From Daucus carota subsp. sativus (taxonomy: Eukaryota; Streptophyta; Magnoliopsida; Apiales; Apiaceae), in contig NC_030385.2 of assembly GCF_001625215.2 (NCBI RefSeq), positions 39,767,598 to 39,831,597 on the forward strand: DNA of 64,000 nucleotides. Direction: 5' to 3'. A program made the position numbers and the translations under genes. Of this stretch, positions 36,201 to 49,466 are shown in pieces. The notes beneath the pieces are model-generated. The model saw only the letters and a program-made list of their open reading frames with translations, was not told the origin of the DNA and ran no database searches. The number at the start of each line of letters is the position of its first letter. Within the stretch, counting starts at the first letter, position 1.

Positions 36201-36489
36201 AATTCGTGAATAATTTTGCAAAATCATCCCTAAATTTACAAAAATAAAAATAAAGAAAAATGAAAGAAGCACTCACGGTAAAATAACAGAAGACCAATTA
36301 AAATCCTCAAAAGACGTGGATTCAAAAGAAGCAACTGAATTTGTTTCCTCATCAAATTGTTTAATCTATCAAGCACCACCAAACCAACAATTCAGAATCG
36401 TAATGTGCGAAACGTTTCTTGAAGAAAACATTGCAGGATTGTAGATTAGTCACCTTCATAAACGAGTTGCCGCCAGAGTTCTTGAGCAT
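33229..36489 (-). CDS. Sugar/H+ symporter, D-xylose-proton symporter-like 3 type
   Basis: This is a major-facilitator sugar transporter of the plant pGlcT/VGT/XylE-like group. Fourteen exons: 36489-36454, 36365-36277, 36094-36016, 35891-35832, 35741-35675, 35550-35426, 35325-35224, 35137-34760, 34624-34577, 34297-34235, 34153-34073, 33954-33856, 33602-33465, 33363-33229; 499 residues, all phases consistent. Motifs in order: FPALGGLLYGYDVGATSGAT (first helix), GRRREL (loop 2-3), LYISETCPSQIRGTLISLKE, PPSPRWLLL, FQQITGQPSVLYYAGSILQT (sugar-binding helix 7), DKLGRKPLL (loop 8-9), RGRGISLAVFTNFGSNAVVT and VPETKGLTLEEIE (after helix 12). About 12 membrane helices are expected. It is closest to Arabidopsis At5g59250 (annotated as chloroplastic), but the readable N-terminus MLKNSGGNSFMK is short and has no obvious transit peptide, so plastid versus vacuole or other membrane is open. 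Confidence 0.92.
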
Positions 36490-36716
36490 CTTCTTGAATA
36501 TTCCCGAGAGAATTTAAGAAATGGGAGCTGCGGGGTTTCTTTATTGCATGGCAAATTGAGTTGAGATAAATTGTAGAGGTTATTCAAAGGAGGTTGAGAA
36601 ATGCTACTTCCGATTATGAGGGAGAGAATACAGCTTGAGCTGTTTTAACATGGATGATTTTTGTGGTTTCAGATTATTACGGCTCGGACGTAAAAGTACT
36701 CAATTTTTTAGGTTGA

Positions 36717-37180
36717 GGGCATATTCAATTCGGAATCTAATGAATGTAGTAGTAATACACGAAGTATGAGATTTTGATTTTGTGCGGATTCTTGATAAAA
36801 TGTCGCAGAGTTGATAGGATCTAAGTACAATGCTTCAAAATCCCATTAATTTTGGTGGGATTTCAAAAAACTTATAATACACTGAACAATGCCACAAAAT
36901 CCATCATTTTATGAAATGAAAAAAAATCCATCAGCATTTGAATACCATCAGATTTAATACCATCAGATTTTAATGCATTTTAAACAATCCCAATTGAATA
37001 CCATCGGATTTTAAAGCATAATTTAAAATCCCAATTGAATACCACCAGATTTTGTAGCATAATTTAAAATCCCAATTGAATACATCAAGATTTTAATGGA
37101 TTTCAAACAATCTCAATCGAATACCCTCGGATTTCATGAATGCAAAAAAAATCTTTAATATCTCAATCCAATACACCCCT
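36717..37180. repeat. MITE-like element with internal tandem repeats
   Basis: The ends resemble GGGCATATTCAATTC and, reversed, GGGGTGTATTGGATTGAG, as in the element at 7807-8098. Inside, from about 36930 to 37150, a unit of about 50 bp is repeated several times (AATCCCAATTGAATACCATC, GGATTTTAAAGCATAATTT). No coding capacity is present. Confidence 0.5.
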
Positions 37181-38464
37181 CTAATTCTAAGGAATTATAT
37201 TTGAATTTGATTCCATGTGGATCATAGTGATTAGTGGATATTAGGTTAATTAGTAATTGCTATTGCAGAGTCCGTGAATTTGAACAAACACAAAATAATT
37301 CCTAATATCAAAAAATTTCGTGGGATCTCTATAAATATAAAATACTTATAACAATCTCTTAAAATTTATTATTTAATAAAATCAAAAATATTATCATTTA
37401 ATTGTAATGAATTTTCAATATCTCAATATACCAGATTTTTAGACATAATTTGAAATTCCTATTTAATATCATCAAATTTTTAGGATAATTTGTACTCTTA
37501 ATTAAAACTTGAAAATTTGAATATATTTTTTAAAATCTAAATCAAACACGTGTGGATTTCAAGAATATAATTTCATAAAACATCTAATTAAATATATTCC
37601 TGAGTCTCGTGTTTAAGAAAAATCAATCCTTTAAAATGAAGTGTTAGAATCATTTAAGTTTTACTGCTGAGCCCCAAATTTTAGATAGATTCTTTACATC
37701 AAATCTAAATATACATTTTTGGCATCGTTGTTTGTTCAAAAATAATTTGATTATTTCAAAATATAATATATAAAGAGAAAATGGAATATCAGATAAACCT
37801 GATATTTCTTATACGAGGTTAAACTCTGAAACCGAGGACCTAGTGCATGTTGTTCGGATTTATGTTATACATAAATTATATGGTATACATTTGTTGTTTT
37901 GTGTTTATGAACTGAACTCTTGGTATCTTAAAAAAGAATATAGACGAATGCGTATAAAAGAGAAAAAAGCGTGTAGTTTAACCTGATATAAGAACACTGT
38001 TTATATAAGGTTAATCTGATATTCCTTATTCTCATATATAAATACAACATTTTTTGCATGTGCAATTCTGCAAGGGAACCTAATTAATACTAGAAATAAG
38101 ACTCGGAGTTCAATGACTAAGAATTGTAAGATGAACATAACCCTTATTATATTATATATTTAAGTAATAAATATCAAATCAAATTGAATACGATTCAAAA
38201 TAATCACACTCGATTTTTTCTATATCCAATAAAATTGATTTAAATTTTACGTGAACCCGTCAATTTTAATTGAATCGAATGCAACATGAAAATAATGATT
38301 TAGTCACCTTCTAACTTCCACCGCGGCAAAATATTTATTTGAATCCAAACGTCATCTAGTCTCACATCTTTGGTCAACAGCTTTGATCGCCCCACAAAAA
38401 TAACAAAAATAAAATCAAATATGTCAAATAAAATAATGATAATGAACAAATAATCACATCCGTA

Positions 38465-39660
38465 CGTGTCAGATAATTCACATGCATCGGTATATACACA
38501 TATATAATCCAATGATTTACGTATATAATCTCCTATCTAATTATATATAAACAAATAACACAACAATAATATACCTTTAAATATAAGCCGGATAATAGTA
38601 TAAATTAAATAATTTAGAATTATAATTTCAATTATAATTCAATCACAATTTAAAACATTTAATTTAATCAAACTAAAATATCTCCTAAAGTCGAGTGATC
38701 TGAAAATCAACAACAAATCTTTTTTCTAAATAATAAAATTCATTCGTCAAAACAACAGTTGTTTGTCAAAATGTCAACTTGTCAAATCATCAAATTTAGA
38801 TGATATAACTTGTTTCGTGATCCTTCAACCTTGAGGTTTAACTTGTACAACATTTCCCCATATATCATTCAAGGTGCATCTGAGATACAACGTCATGAAA
38901 TTTTATTTTGAAATTAATCTTTTACCGGAGTATAATTTCAAAAGCTCAAGTCCATCATGTTTTTAAGTAGTTAGTATCAAAACCTGAGGTCGCATCTGTC
39001 TATGTCTTCGGAACTCTAAAAATTTATTCTAGAATGTTAATGCGATATTATAATTAGTCAATTGTACATAATATTAGATTAGAATTAGTCAATAATATTT
39101 AATTATTTTTCGTGAAAAACATTTATCTTCGTAAGAAACTTTTGGCTCCCAATCTGATAATCCTCTTTGTATATAATTAGATCGAGATTAGTTTTCTTTT
39201 TTTTTACTGAGCATTTTAATAAATACAACTTTATTCAATAAATATACAGTGACTTAAAAAAAATCCATTAATTTATAGTCACCGACAATTTATAATAAAA
39301 AAATAATCTCTGCAATTTAAACATCAACATTTGTAATAATATTATAAATAAGTTTAATCCGAAATAAAAATTGATTTTCAGAAATAAATAACAACTTCCG
39401 GAATTTAAATAGTTTTTATAACAATTGTTGCAACACTCTGAATAAATACAATCCCGAAATTACATCTGAACGTATCAGATAATTCACATTCAGATAATTC
39501 ACATGCATCGGTATTTAAATATATATAATTCAATATAACCTCTTATCTTATTATATATTAGTAATCACATCAGCACGTACCAGATAATTCAGATGCATCA
39601 ATATATATATATATAATTCAATGATTTATGTATATAATTTCCTACCTGATTATATACAAA
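38465..39660. repeat. Dispersed copies of a short AT-rich motif block
   Basis: Blocks near 38466-38560, 39475-39560 and 39570-39670 share GTCAGATAATTCACATGCAT-like and TATATATAATTCAATGATTTA-like words followed by a CTATCTAATTATATA-like word. They look like repeated insertions or slippage copies of one sequence. I could not assign them to a known element class. Confidence 0.5.
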
Positions 39661-39965
39661 TAAATAACAAAACAATAATAACGTTGGATATAATCCCTAT
39701 AAAAAATATAAAACTTGTACTCTGAGGTATTTGTTTGATCTTTATGGTGATTTTAGTAACCATCTTGATACCGTTTTCAGTTCAATGACCAACTTGATAC
39801 ATTAAATTCAGTTCAATGACCAACTAGATAATTAATCCATTTTTTAATCATGTCGAGGTTAAAGTGAATCGCTTAAAAAAATTAATGTGGACTAGAAAAA
39901 GTTTGATAAGCATCTGTATCATGAACGATACGCATGGGTACATAATAGCACGCAAGTGTGAAATA

Positions 39966-40218
39966 CTCCCCCGTCTCAGTATATAAGTCTTTTTTGACTA
40001 GTCAAATTGACTATATTTTAACTGAAATTTTTAGATATTATATAATTGAAAATTTTTTAAAAAATATCATCAAAAGGTAAATCAAGTCTATTTTAATATG
40101 TAACTTTTTATTTTGTAAAATAACAAATACATATTTTTTAATAGCTGGTTAAAAATTAGTCAATTTGACTCTTGGGAAAGCAAAACGCAAAAGAGACTTA
40201 TAAATTGAGACGGAGGAA
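39966..40218. mobile_element. Stowaway-like MITE, copy 4
   Basis: The left end is CTCCCCCGTCTCAGTATATA, followed by TTTGACTAGTCAAATTGAC. The right end has AGAGACTTATAAATTGAGAC and GGAGG in inverse order. It is the same family as 1651-1917. The left TA is preserved; the right flank has diverged. Confidence 0.65.
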
Positions 40219-41240
40219 TTATGAAAGAGTTAAATTAGACATGAGTTACCTGTTAATCCTGGTCCGAGTTGGATTTTTCAATCTCATGTAATTAATTTGT
40301 TCTATTGCAGCTCTAGCTTAAATTTGTTCTCTGACATCAAATTATTATTAATGTTATGCTGTGAAGTGAAATCAGTAGTAAAATTGTCCTATGGCCTATA
40401 CTATAAATCTGCTCTGACATGTTTCCCTAATAAAACCAATGTACCCCATCCCCTAATAAAAGCAATGATCGGACTAATTTGTCCACTGCAAAAACTTCAG
40501 GATACGTAAACCAGTTGCAACAACCTCACATTTGAAAAAAAGTCAGTATGAAGTTGTACCAAAATTCTGTTTTCTGTGACAATAATATTCCCAAAAACAC
40601 AAATAAAAGCAATTTTTTGTTTTTGAAATCGTAAATACAACTTTTGGGAAAACAAATTCAAACAGAAACCATTAAAGTCGAGCTGTATAACAACCATTAA
40701 AGTCGAGCTGTATAACAACCCATGTACTTGCCCCATATCTGCCTATTGTCCCAAGTATTTGAACACCTTTCACACTCACTATAAAATTTAAGCTTCACAA
40801 GACACATATTGCAGCATGGAGACAAGACTGATGATATAATTTTCTCCCACTGCGGCACATTTAAATATTAAGCTGATTTTTTTTCAATGAAATATGCAAA
40901 GAGAATTGATACGGTTCAAGTTGAATTAACAAAAACATCCCAGAATGTAATATGCACTACATATCCCATAAGCAAGTAACAATCTTCAAGAAATTCGCTG
41001 AAACATCCATCTACGGCCAAAAAACAATCTCATCATTTATGTACATCTGGCCAACCAACAGTTCATCATTCTGATCACCTGTGTTCTCGTTTTTTTTTTC
41101 TTTTTCTTTTTGCTAAGTGTTCCTCAGAGTTCTCACTTAATAATATAAGTAAACACAAACTACGAGACACACCCATCTAAACCGCCAGACTTGCTATCCA
41201 ATGGCCAGCTGCTATCTCATTAGACGCACTTCCAGAATAA

Positions 41241-44200
41241 TTAGAAATCAAACTCTCCATTTGCCTGATGAAAAGAACCAAACCCATAAATGGATATAGC
41301 AGCGAAAAAGAATTGATAACACAAACTCTTGTTTATCGGAGTAATAGGGTAAATCATCTTACTGAATCTCTAAGCTTTGATCCTCTGGACAAATGAACAT
41401 GGGAAACTAATCCTTCAACATTCTAATTAAGTCATTATGAATAGATATATGACATGCATCAATTAGGACAGATGTTGAAATTTTATTATTTAACTTTGGT
41501 TTTTTATTTAGAGTAACCACTTAAGGTCGCACTTCTTTTAATTCATTACTAAATCATTTTGCATTTTATATTATACTAGACTCCGGTAAAAAAAGAGCAG
41601 TTTTAGCCTTCTATTGAGTACAATATGTCTCATTTGTGCTGATAGACATAAATGGAAAGATGATCTAAAAACCCTACAAAGAAAATATTTCTGGAAGAGA
41701 AGACTTTTTATCCAAAATCAGAAAGGCTGAAAGAATAATAATTGTTGAACCACAAAATTGCCACACTTCCATTTCCCTTAATATATTATGTACTAGGTTA
41801 TGTATAAAAGTGCCACACTGAATATATAATCTTAACCTGCCATTTTCTTAGGGAAGGACTCAACAACAAAAATTACTTTAAGGATTAGTTTCCCGAATTC
41901 TTTTATTCAAGGATCCAAGTCAAACTTTTATGATTCGAAGTGAACATTTAAATACAAAAAAACCACACCTTATTGAACAGGATGTCTTTGTTGTTAATGT
42001 GCATAATGCCATCCTTCAAAGTGCACTTCCACTTGCTCTTGGTTCGAGTAACCTGAACACAGAGTATAATATTATTTCAAAGGACTACAACAGCATAGCT
42101 CTGATAACTCAGTCTGTTTTATGAGAGAGGAAAAAATAAATCATATCCATATGCAAAATACAAATCATACTACCTTGTCAAACTGAGCAAGAACCAAATG
42201 TTGTGTATTTAGGTCCTCTCCTTGATCTACATCATCCAAATCGTCATCATCATCATTCTCATTCAAAGGTTCATCATCATCCTCCTCATCTAGAACGTCA
42301 TTCTGGGCGACAGCTGCTGGGGTTGCTGCTTGTAGCTCTAATGAGACGTTAAAAACAGAGTTATAGTTAACAGATGAGACCCCTCGAATATAACCATACA
42401 GCATGAAATGTCATTACCTGGAGCTGGAGTGTTCACTATATTATAGTCTTCGTTGACAACTCCTTGATAATTGAATATCTTCAATAGATAGTCAAAAATC
42501 CCATTAGTATATTAATAAGAATATATACTTTATATTTCATCAAGCAGCTTCTTACATTATCAAACAGTAATAAGAAGATTATCGGACCATGTAACTTATC
42601 ATGATGTCTGTTATATAATGTTATACCACTCAAGATTCAAAGTCATAAACCTTATAATTCTCTAATAAAGTTTCTCGGCTTATCTTAAGTCTAATGGTTC
42701 CAATTTCCATAGCTAGCAAAATACTATTACTAGGAGAGAGTAAGAAAGATATACACATTAAACTTCAAATTTCCAAATTTGCTCAACGAATTCTATAACT
42801 CTAGAGAAAAATGTGATTAATTATGTTTACAAATTATGAATAGGTTCCTCTATTTTTGATAAGAGGTGGCACAGAACAAATTTGACAGCACGAAGCTATT
42901 TTACAAAGTTACCATGTTGGTTTGAAGCAAAGACTGTGTCTTTTACAGGAGAAAAATGGAACGTGATACATGATGCTTGTAAATTAATAAAAAAATGCCA
43001 ATAGAGAGATAAAGAGGGATTGCAGAAAAAGAAAAGGAAGTTCAAACAAAAAATAGGACAAAGATGAGTAAGCAAACTGAGAGATCAAAGAAGTTAGGCC
43101 AATAGGACATCAAGGAAGGTACCAGCCTTTATTCAGTAGGTGCAAAAACAATTTGATCCAACAATTAATACTTTAGATTATATCAATAGGGAATTAACGT
43201 GAAGGGCAACATTCTTCAAGAGTTACAATTTTAAATTTTCAGTATGGGGTCTAGTTACACCCCCAACAACAGCAGAGAGAACCTGCACAAGTAGAAAGCT
43301 TCTTATGTCCCCAAAATTCTAAAGCCCTGTTAATTTTTAGACCCTGAATATTATAATATTATATATATGTTCTAAATAAAAACTCACATGTTAAATTTTA
43401 AACAGCGAGCAGCAGCGAAAAAATTCACAAGCGAAAAAAAATTAAAACTCTATAGCTTAAAAGAAACAGCTCTATATTTTGTAAGGAAAAACATGAAAAA
43501 GCCCATAACTAATTAATTAACTTTTTCACAGATTTATAAAAGAAACGGCTCACATTTGGTGTCGAGAGTGCATCATCATATGGATCAGGAGTAGGTCCAT
43601 CCACTTGTGGAATCCTAGAAGACATGCTTACACCTCTTCCAAACTCTAGATTAGCAGCTGTGGCCTCCTGAGAAATGAAGCCTTGTTTAAAAAATGACCC
43701 CCGAGAATATTTATCTACCAAAACTAAAACATATAGGAGAAGGAGATGACCATAAGAAAAATGAACATGCAAAATAATAAATGGATAGATGATCAAGTCA
43801 ACAGAAGGTCCATATGCCACATAAATGAAACTTACATATAGCTGTGACGTAGGCAGCATAAATAAAACAATATACAAGTCCCAACATATATGTACCCATA
43901 TATATTTAGAGCATAGAACATAATAGGCAGACTTAACCTCTCTATCTCAAGTAGTTATTAAATTGTTCAGGAACTGGGTACAAAACAGCACCGTACGCAA
44001 AAGAATCATCATCTCTCATAATCATCTTCTATTATCTCGAAAATTGGATGGGATGATTCGCAACCCGTCATTATTATTTTTAGTCAAATAGTGGTAAAAT
44101 CGAACTAGAAGCTATGGGCTCTAATTGTGTCATATTCTCTACCTGAAATAGTTCTCCCTGCATTTTTTTATATTTATTCCCTAGTTTATAAATATTTGGA

Positions 44201-45313
44201 GACTCATCCTGTAACACAGTAGATATCCATCAATTAACTATTGTAGGGTCATGTTCCAGAGAGAACCATTAGAGAGAGAACCATAGAACCCTTACTTTGT
44301 TAAGTAAGGGTTCTGCAGCAGAACTTAAGTATTAGTTGGGGTTCTGCAGCAGAACTTCACAAAAAAAATGCAATATCTATGGATTACATTTTTAAATTAT
44401 TTTTGAACACACACAACGATGAAAAAACATGAAAAAAACATGTATTTTAGATTTAGATCCTAAAAATCTATTTAAAATTTAGGGTTCTGCAGCAGAACCC
44501 TAGTGGTTCTATGGTTCTATTTTAAGGAGTGGTTCTCTCTTGAGCGCGACCCAACTATTGTAAGCTCATGGAATATGAAAATATGTTCTACTCTGTCAAT
44601 ATGGTGCATACCAACTCTTTACAAGCTTCCTATTGAGGTCACTTTGTTAATTACCCAAAAGGCTACTATCCACCCATAAACATTATGAAGCCCAACCTCT
44701 AACCACTTACAAAGCTTCATAATACTAACATTCACCTTTAGTTAGAAACAGTCCTCACAGCAAAATTGAAGGGTAACCATAAAGATGAAACCAATGTACA
44801 CTAGTAGGCTTATCACGCCTTAGCCTATGGATCATGACCACTCATCAAAAGGTTATGCAACCTACATTAGCTCATGTTGCTTGAGCTAATCATACAGAAA
44901 GTCCAGCAGTGTCTTACCCTGACAATCAACTAAAATAATGATCTTCACTCAGCAACTATATTATCATGTCTTTAAAAGATGGATGTAGCCCCATGTTGAC
45001 ATCTTTAGTTTGGAGTGGGTCATTAACTTCTACTTTGTAACTAATAATTTTTTTTTGTGAAGGTCACAACACTAGTACAAGGGTCGCCACTTGAATGATT
45101 ACTATGCATTTTCTGTTCTCTAATTACTATCCCAAAGTTGTCTTATTATGATAATTTAAATTGGTCACAGAAGTTACAAGTTGCTAGATTAGAAGAGTGA
45201 GGTGATTCCAAATTTACAATTGGTAACTTTCATTTAGTAGCATCCTTTTCAATATTCAAACTACATCTATATTGCATCTAGGGCAGTCATGATGCGGTGA
45301 AGTACAAAAACAA

Positions 45314-45344
<31 letters not shown>

Positions 45345-47783
45345 TAATGACGGAAGACCTCATTGGCGGCGCACTGTATTACAACAATAATATGGAAAGG
45401 CAAATAACGTAATCACCTTCGATGCATCTAATAAAGCATCTCCTGCTCCATCCTGTTGTGGTATATATCCATTATTATATTGTGAAGGGAAATCACCCCT
45501 CTTTCGCTTTCCAGCAGACATTGTGAAGAAATCCTAAAATTTAACCAAATGACAATATCAATTCTGGCACTATTACATTTTAAAGCAGTAAAAATCATTT
45601 AACAAAGTATTAAATTAGTAAAGACATATATAACATCATCATCAACACTATAGATCAGGTTCGACAATAATGTATCAGCTGAGCAATCATTTATGACGAT
45701 TAGGATAACATTTATTTAGAACAACATTCAAAGTCAAGTTGGTTATTGAAGGATATAAGTAAATATGTAGTCAACTCTTTGTTATATTTAGGACAATACA
45801 AGAATTTAGATATATAATATTTGTTATCTAGTAGAAATCTTATTTGGAATTTAGACATTGTCACTACAAGTTTTCTTTTATTCAGTAATCATACTTGCTC
45901 TCCAGATTTCAAAATGTTCCAAAAAAGAGTTGTGATATTCTATATTTAAAAGATTCGAATTTATTATAAACTAAAGAATAATTGAAAAATTAAAGATTTA
46001 TTTCTCCTACTTTGGCTAAAATAGGCTTCATGCTGTGTACAAACCTCTTTTAACCTTTCCCTGCATCAGATATATCTAGGCAATTTCAGATTTCTTGACA
46101 ATCAGCACATTAAATTTGGAAAATACCAAAGGTAAATCTTTTTGCTGACTGATCATACTTGTTTCTTGCTGTCCTGTTCAGAATTCAATGTCTTCGTGTC
46201 TTTTATTTAAAATATTTACCCATTAAAGTTATTATGTCTATTGGGCTTCTATCACGTCAAAATTGTCTTCTTTAAACATCAACGTTTTTGTTTTATTGCT
46301 GTATATTCAGAATTCAATGCCTGTGCCTTTAACATGCTCATAAAAACTTTTCTCCCGCCTGTAGACGTAATCATGCCAAAGATATATTGGGCTTATATGA
46401 CGTACGGCAAAATTGCCTATTTTAAACATCAATACCAGTATACCACCCTGGCTCTTTGACAGGATCTTTTCAATCTTAATGACAGATTATAGTCACCTGC
46501 GTAGTTGGCTCATGAGAAGCTCCTCTCTCAATCTCTTCACGCCCTTCATCGTAAGCTGAAAAGGATATGTAATGTCATCAATCTTTTACGTATATACTTT
46601 CCGCAATAGTGTCTTGACAGATACACAGCTATTCAGTGGGTACATATAACAAGTTATGATGCAGTTATATGTAATTCCTTACCAACATTAACATCAAGCG
46701 GGGGCCTTTGGTTCAACCAGGGAGCAGGTGGTTGCTGCAAGAGGAAAGTAAAATAGTCACTTTCTGATATCTTTGTATATAGAATCCTATATATATAATG
46801 TTGTTTGTTCACCATTCATACAGAAGATTAAAAAAGTTTACAAAAACTAAATAACATTCCGTTTCGAAGAAAAATTATAGCAGACCCTACATAGCCATAA
46901 TAAACATTACATTTAATGCAAAAAATTCATGAACATATACTACATAAACAAATATAACACAATATCTACCATAAATTGGCTCGGTCGTCCAGGTTTCATC
47001 TCAGAAACTCCACCAGCATTCTCAGAAGGGTACTCCCCAGGAGTAAAAGGAGTACCACCCGTCGGAATGTTATAAAGCTCAGCTGTCCCAGGTGTCTGAA
47101 CTGTTCCTGGCAAAGGCGTCTGACCCGACCCCGGTAATGGTGTCTGCATAGGAGTCTGCATTGGTGTCTGCACACACAATAACACAACATTTAACATAAA
47201 GTTCCATCTTTTACAATACAAAGAAAACTCAAAACACAATCCATAAAGTCCGACAACTCACGGGAGGAAACAGCATATCAGCAGTAGGTGTCTCATACTC
47301 CTCTGTCCCTTCATAAGGAACATTAAGATCATGAACTGGAGTAATCGGACCTCCAGGTGCCAACCTGGGAGCAGCAGACCTCTCAATTGGCCCCAATATT
47401 GAACCAGCTTGCATCATCTTGGCTTCCCACAGCTAAATTCCACAACACAAAAGTCAAAACCTCGATATCCACAATTCTATCCACATCAATTCAATAGAAA
47501 ACACAAAATCCAACATCAAACCCTAATTAAACCTAATCAACAACTCCCACACAATTCAAACACAATAAACTTCAATTCACCAACAACACAATCACACAAT
47601 CAACAAACAAACACAAAATCAAACACAACATATAGTAATCTAGGGTTCAAAAATTACTCCTTGAAGCTCGAGAAGAACGGCGTCTCCGGGGCCGCCGTTA
47701 GAAACAAACTCATCGCGAATCTTATTGATAACATCTTCGATGACTTGGATGTAAACGCCGCTCGTCGCCGTCGAACTCGCCAT
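41241..47783 (-). CDS. Transcription initiation factor IIA large subunit (TFIIA alpha/beta)
   Basis: TFIIA-L binds TBP-TATA complexes and stabilises RNA polymerase II preinitiation. Eleven exons: 47783-47658, 47432-47262, 47167-46970, 46734-46683, 46555-46497, 45533-45417, 43667-43554, 42478-42418, 42337-42174, 42052-41969, 41264-41241; 389 residues with matching phases. The N-terminal four-helix part reads SGVYIQVIEDVINKIRDEFV and LLELQGLWEAKMMQAG. The middle is a TP-Q-rich linker (TPMQTPMQTPLPG) and a basic SAGKRKRGDFPSQY block. An acidic Asp/Glu run follows, with NENDDDDDLDDVDQGEDLNT. The C-terminal beta-barrel part reads LVLAQFDK, VTRTKSKWKCTLKDGIMHIN and ends NKANGEFDF. The family's two conserved ends are both intact. 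Introns are long, and intron 6 holds a MITE. The start is the only good ATG before the conserved helix. Confidence 0.95.
44246..44552. mobile_element. Short DNA transposon with 10-bp target duplication in TFIIA intron 6
   Basis: The ends GGGTCATGTTCCAGAGAGAA and, reversed, GGGTCGCGCTCAAGAGAGAA form terminal inverted repeats that continue with AACCA and ATAGAACC words. AACTATTGTA flanks both sides (44236-44245 and 44553-44562), an exact 10-base repeat. The inside repeats GGGTTCTGCAGCAGAAC three times, itself a near palindrome. No coding capacity is present. The target length suggests a Mutator-like MITE. Confidence 0.8.
45315..45350. repeat. (TA)n microsatellite in TFIIA intron
   Basis: A run of about 14 TA units lies in the intron between exons 6 and 7 of the TFIIA gene, about 70 bases downstream of the exon 6 donor. 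A similar (AT)n run is at 48738-48762 in the following spacer. Confidence 0.8.
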
Positions 47784-49466
47784 TTATCCGATAAATCGGA
47801 GTTGAATTGTGCGCGAAATTGATGAAAAATTAAGACAGTACAGATCTCGGCGAGGAGAGAGTGGTGTTAATTGTGCTGAGAATTGTTTGGGAGTGTAAAG
47901 CTGGGAGAGATTTATAGAGAGAGATGTGGAGAGAGAGAGGAGAGAGATTGGGGCGGAACAGAAAAGAAATATAAGGGGGGATGAGAATATAAATAGGTTT
48001 GCATCCGTTTATATGAGTGGGTCTACGTGTTGCTTTTCTATTTGTTGCCTCCCCTACATCCTTTTCTACAACAGATGCACCTGTTTATTTATTCACTAGC
48101 CCACCAGCCCATTTCATTTGCCTCACACTGATCGTCGGGTAAAAAACGGAAATCGGACTTAGTCGACAAAACCCGTCTAGCGATTAATCGGATAATCGGA
48201 AATTAATAGGAGTGATTAATCGGAGCACTAATCGGAATCAATTTAATATTATTTTATATTTATATTTACAATAGATTTATAATCATATAATTCTATAAAT
48301 TAAAAAAATCAATGATTTTATCCACAAAATATCCATTTTCTAAATATTTAGATCAATTCATCCCATAAGACAATAGTACAATGTGTCTTAAGATTAATTT
48401 TTAATTTTTAAATTCTTTTAGCTATGACTTTTAATTTTTTTAAATTTACCAATTTTTACCGATTTTACCGTCTTTTGACCGATTAATCCCGTCTTTGACC
48501 GATTTTTCAAAAAAATGATTTTTTCAACAATTAATGCTTAATCGAGACGGTGGCCGACCGAACGGCGATTAATCCCGATTAATCGACGACTTTTAGAACA
48601 CTGCTTGATACTACACAAAACCTATTTCTTTTTTCAATTTATTCTTGTAAAAATTAGGAAAATTATCAGACTTTAATCGTAAAAAAGTTAAAACTAGGAT
48701 TTATTACATTAATTCAATTTAATTTTATATTTAATTATATATATATATATATATATATAATTAAGAAGTGGAGATTTAATGTTATTAGTTTTTTCTTTGA
48801 ATAATACATTATTAACTCCTTTATTTTAAGGATTATTGACTCAATTTATCATTTCTTCCTGGATTAGATCAAAACAGAAAAGTGGCCTCACTAACAATTT
48901 GCAATCTCAAACGCTATATTGTAGAGCATTCATACTTTTTCTATTTCTTAACTCAAGATCGTCTAATATTTTCAAACCCTAAACGCTATTTTTCATGTAG
49001 TGGGAAAAGACGATGTTTTGTAATAATTTTCAAAACTAAACATAACACTAGGTAATGTTTTTCAACGAAATTCAAATACTAGATTATTAGCGTGCGTTTA
49101 TAAGTGATATTTTAGGTCATTTCTCACAATATAATATTTTAGACAACGATTGTGATACAATAACCTTTTCTCTAATTCTGATTCTGATAATTAAACTTAT
49201 ATATCTTGCGAATTAATATTTGTTTCATATTATTACACCCAGGAAATCCATTCATTGTGATCTATTCACATGAATCTGTTTAAAACTGCAAAAGCTTGTT
49301 TTTCGTTTGAAGTCTATATTTGTGCAATCTTGAGTACACATGTAAAATGCAGATTTCCTTAACCAAATCATTATAAAAAAACAAAAGCAGATTGACATTC
49401 ACATGAACTGTCAAGTCCGGAAACAAGCAAACTCACCATCTCATCTCTTTAAAGTTACACTAATCA
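47784..49466. other. TFIIA 5' region, repeat DNA, and DUF604 copy A upstream region
   Basis: 47784-47990 is the CT-rich leader region of the minus-strand TFIIA gene (GAGAGA on the plus strand). 48132-48602 is a repeat rich in GATTAATCGG. 48620-49240 is AT-rich with no exon seen. From about 49250 the DNA is homologous to the region before DUF604 copy B and marks the left end of the tandem duplication. Confidence 0.55.
48132..48602. repeat. GATTAATCGG-rich repeat element
   Basis: The left part has ATCGTCGGGTAAAAAACGG, CTAGCGATTAATCGG and AGTGATTAATCGG. The right part has GGCGATTAATCCCGATTAAT, CGACGACTTTTAGAACACTG and several TTTGACCGATT words. This looks like a non-autonomous transposon with imperfect inverted ends. 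Boundaries and class are uncertain. Confidence 0.45.

Larger units (their letters stand above)
36490..41240. other. Long AT-rich spacer between transporter and TFIIA genes
   Basis: 36490-36660 is the 5' leader and promoter of the minus-strand transporter. 36717-37180 and 39966-40218 are transposon copies listed separately. 37500-39960 is AT-rich, with repeated CAGATAATTCACATGCATCGG-type words near 38470, 39475 and 39590. 40400-41240 includes the 3' region of the TFIIA gene and a poly-T/CT run near 41088-41112. No exon was recognised. Confidence 0.5.

Noticed and set aside
47409..47822. 137-codon plus-strand ORF, Asn/Thr/Gln rich
   Set aside because: It is antisense to TFIIA exons 1-2 and intron 1; the composition is that of reversed AT-rich intron.
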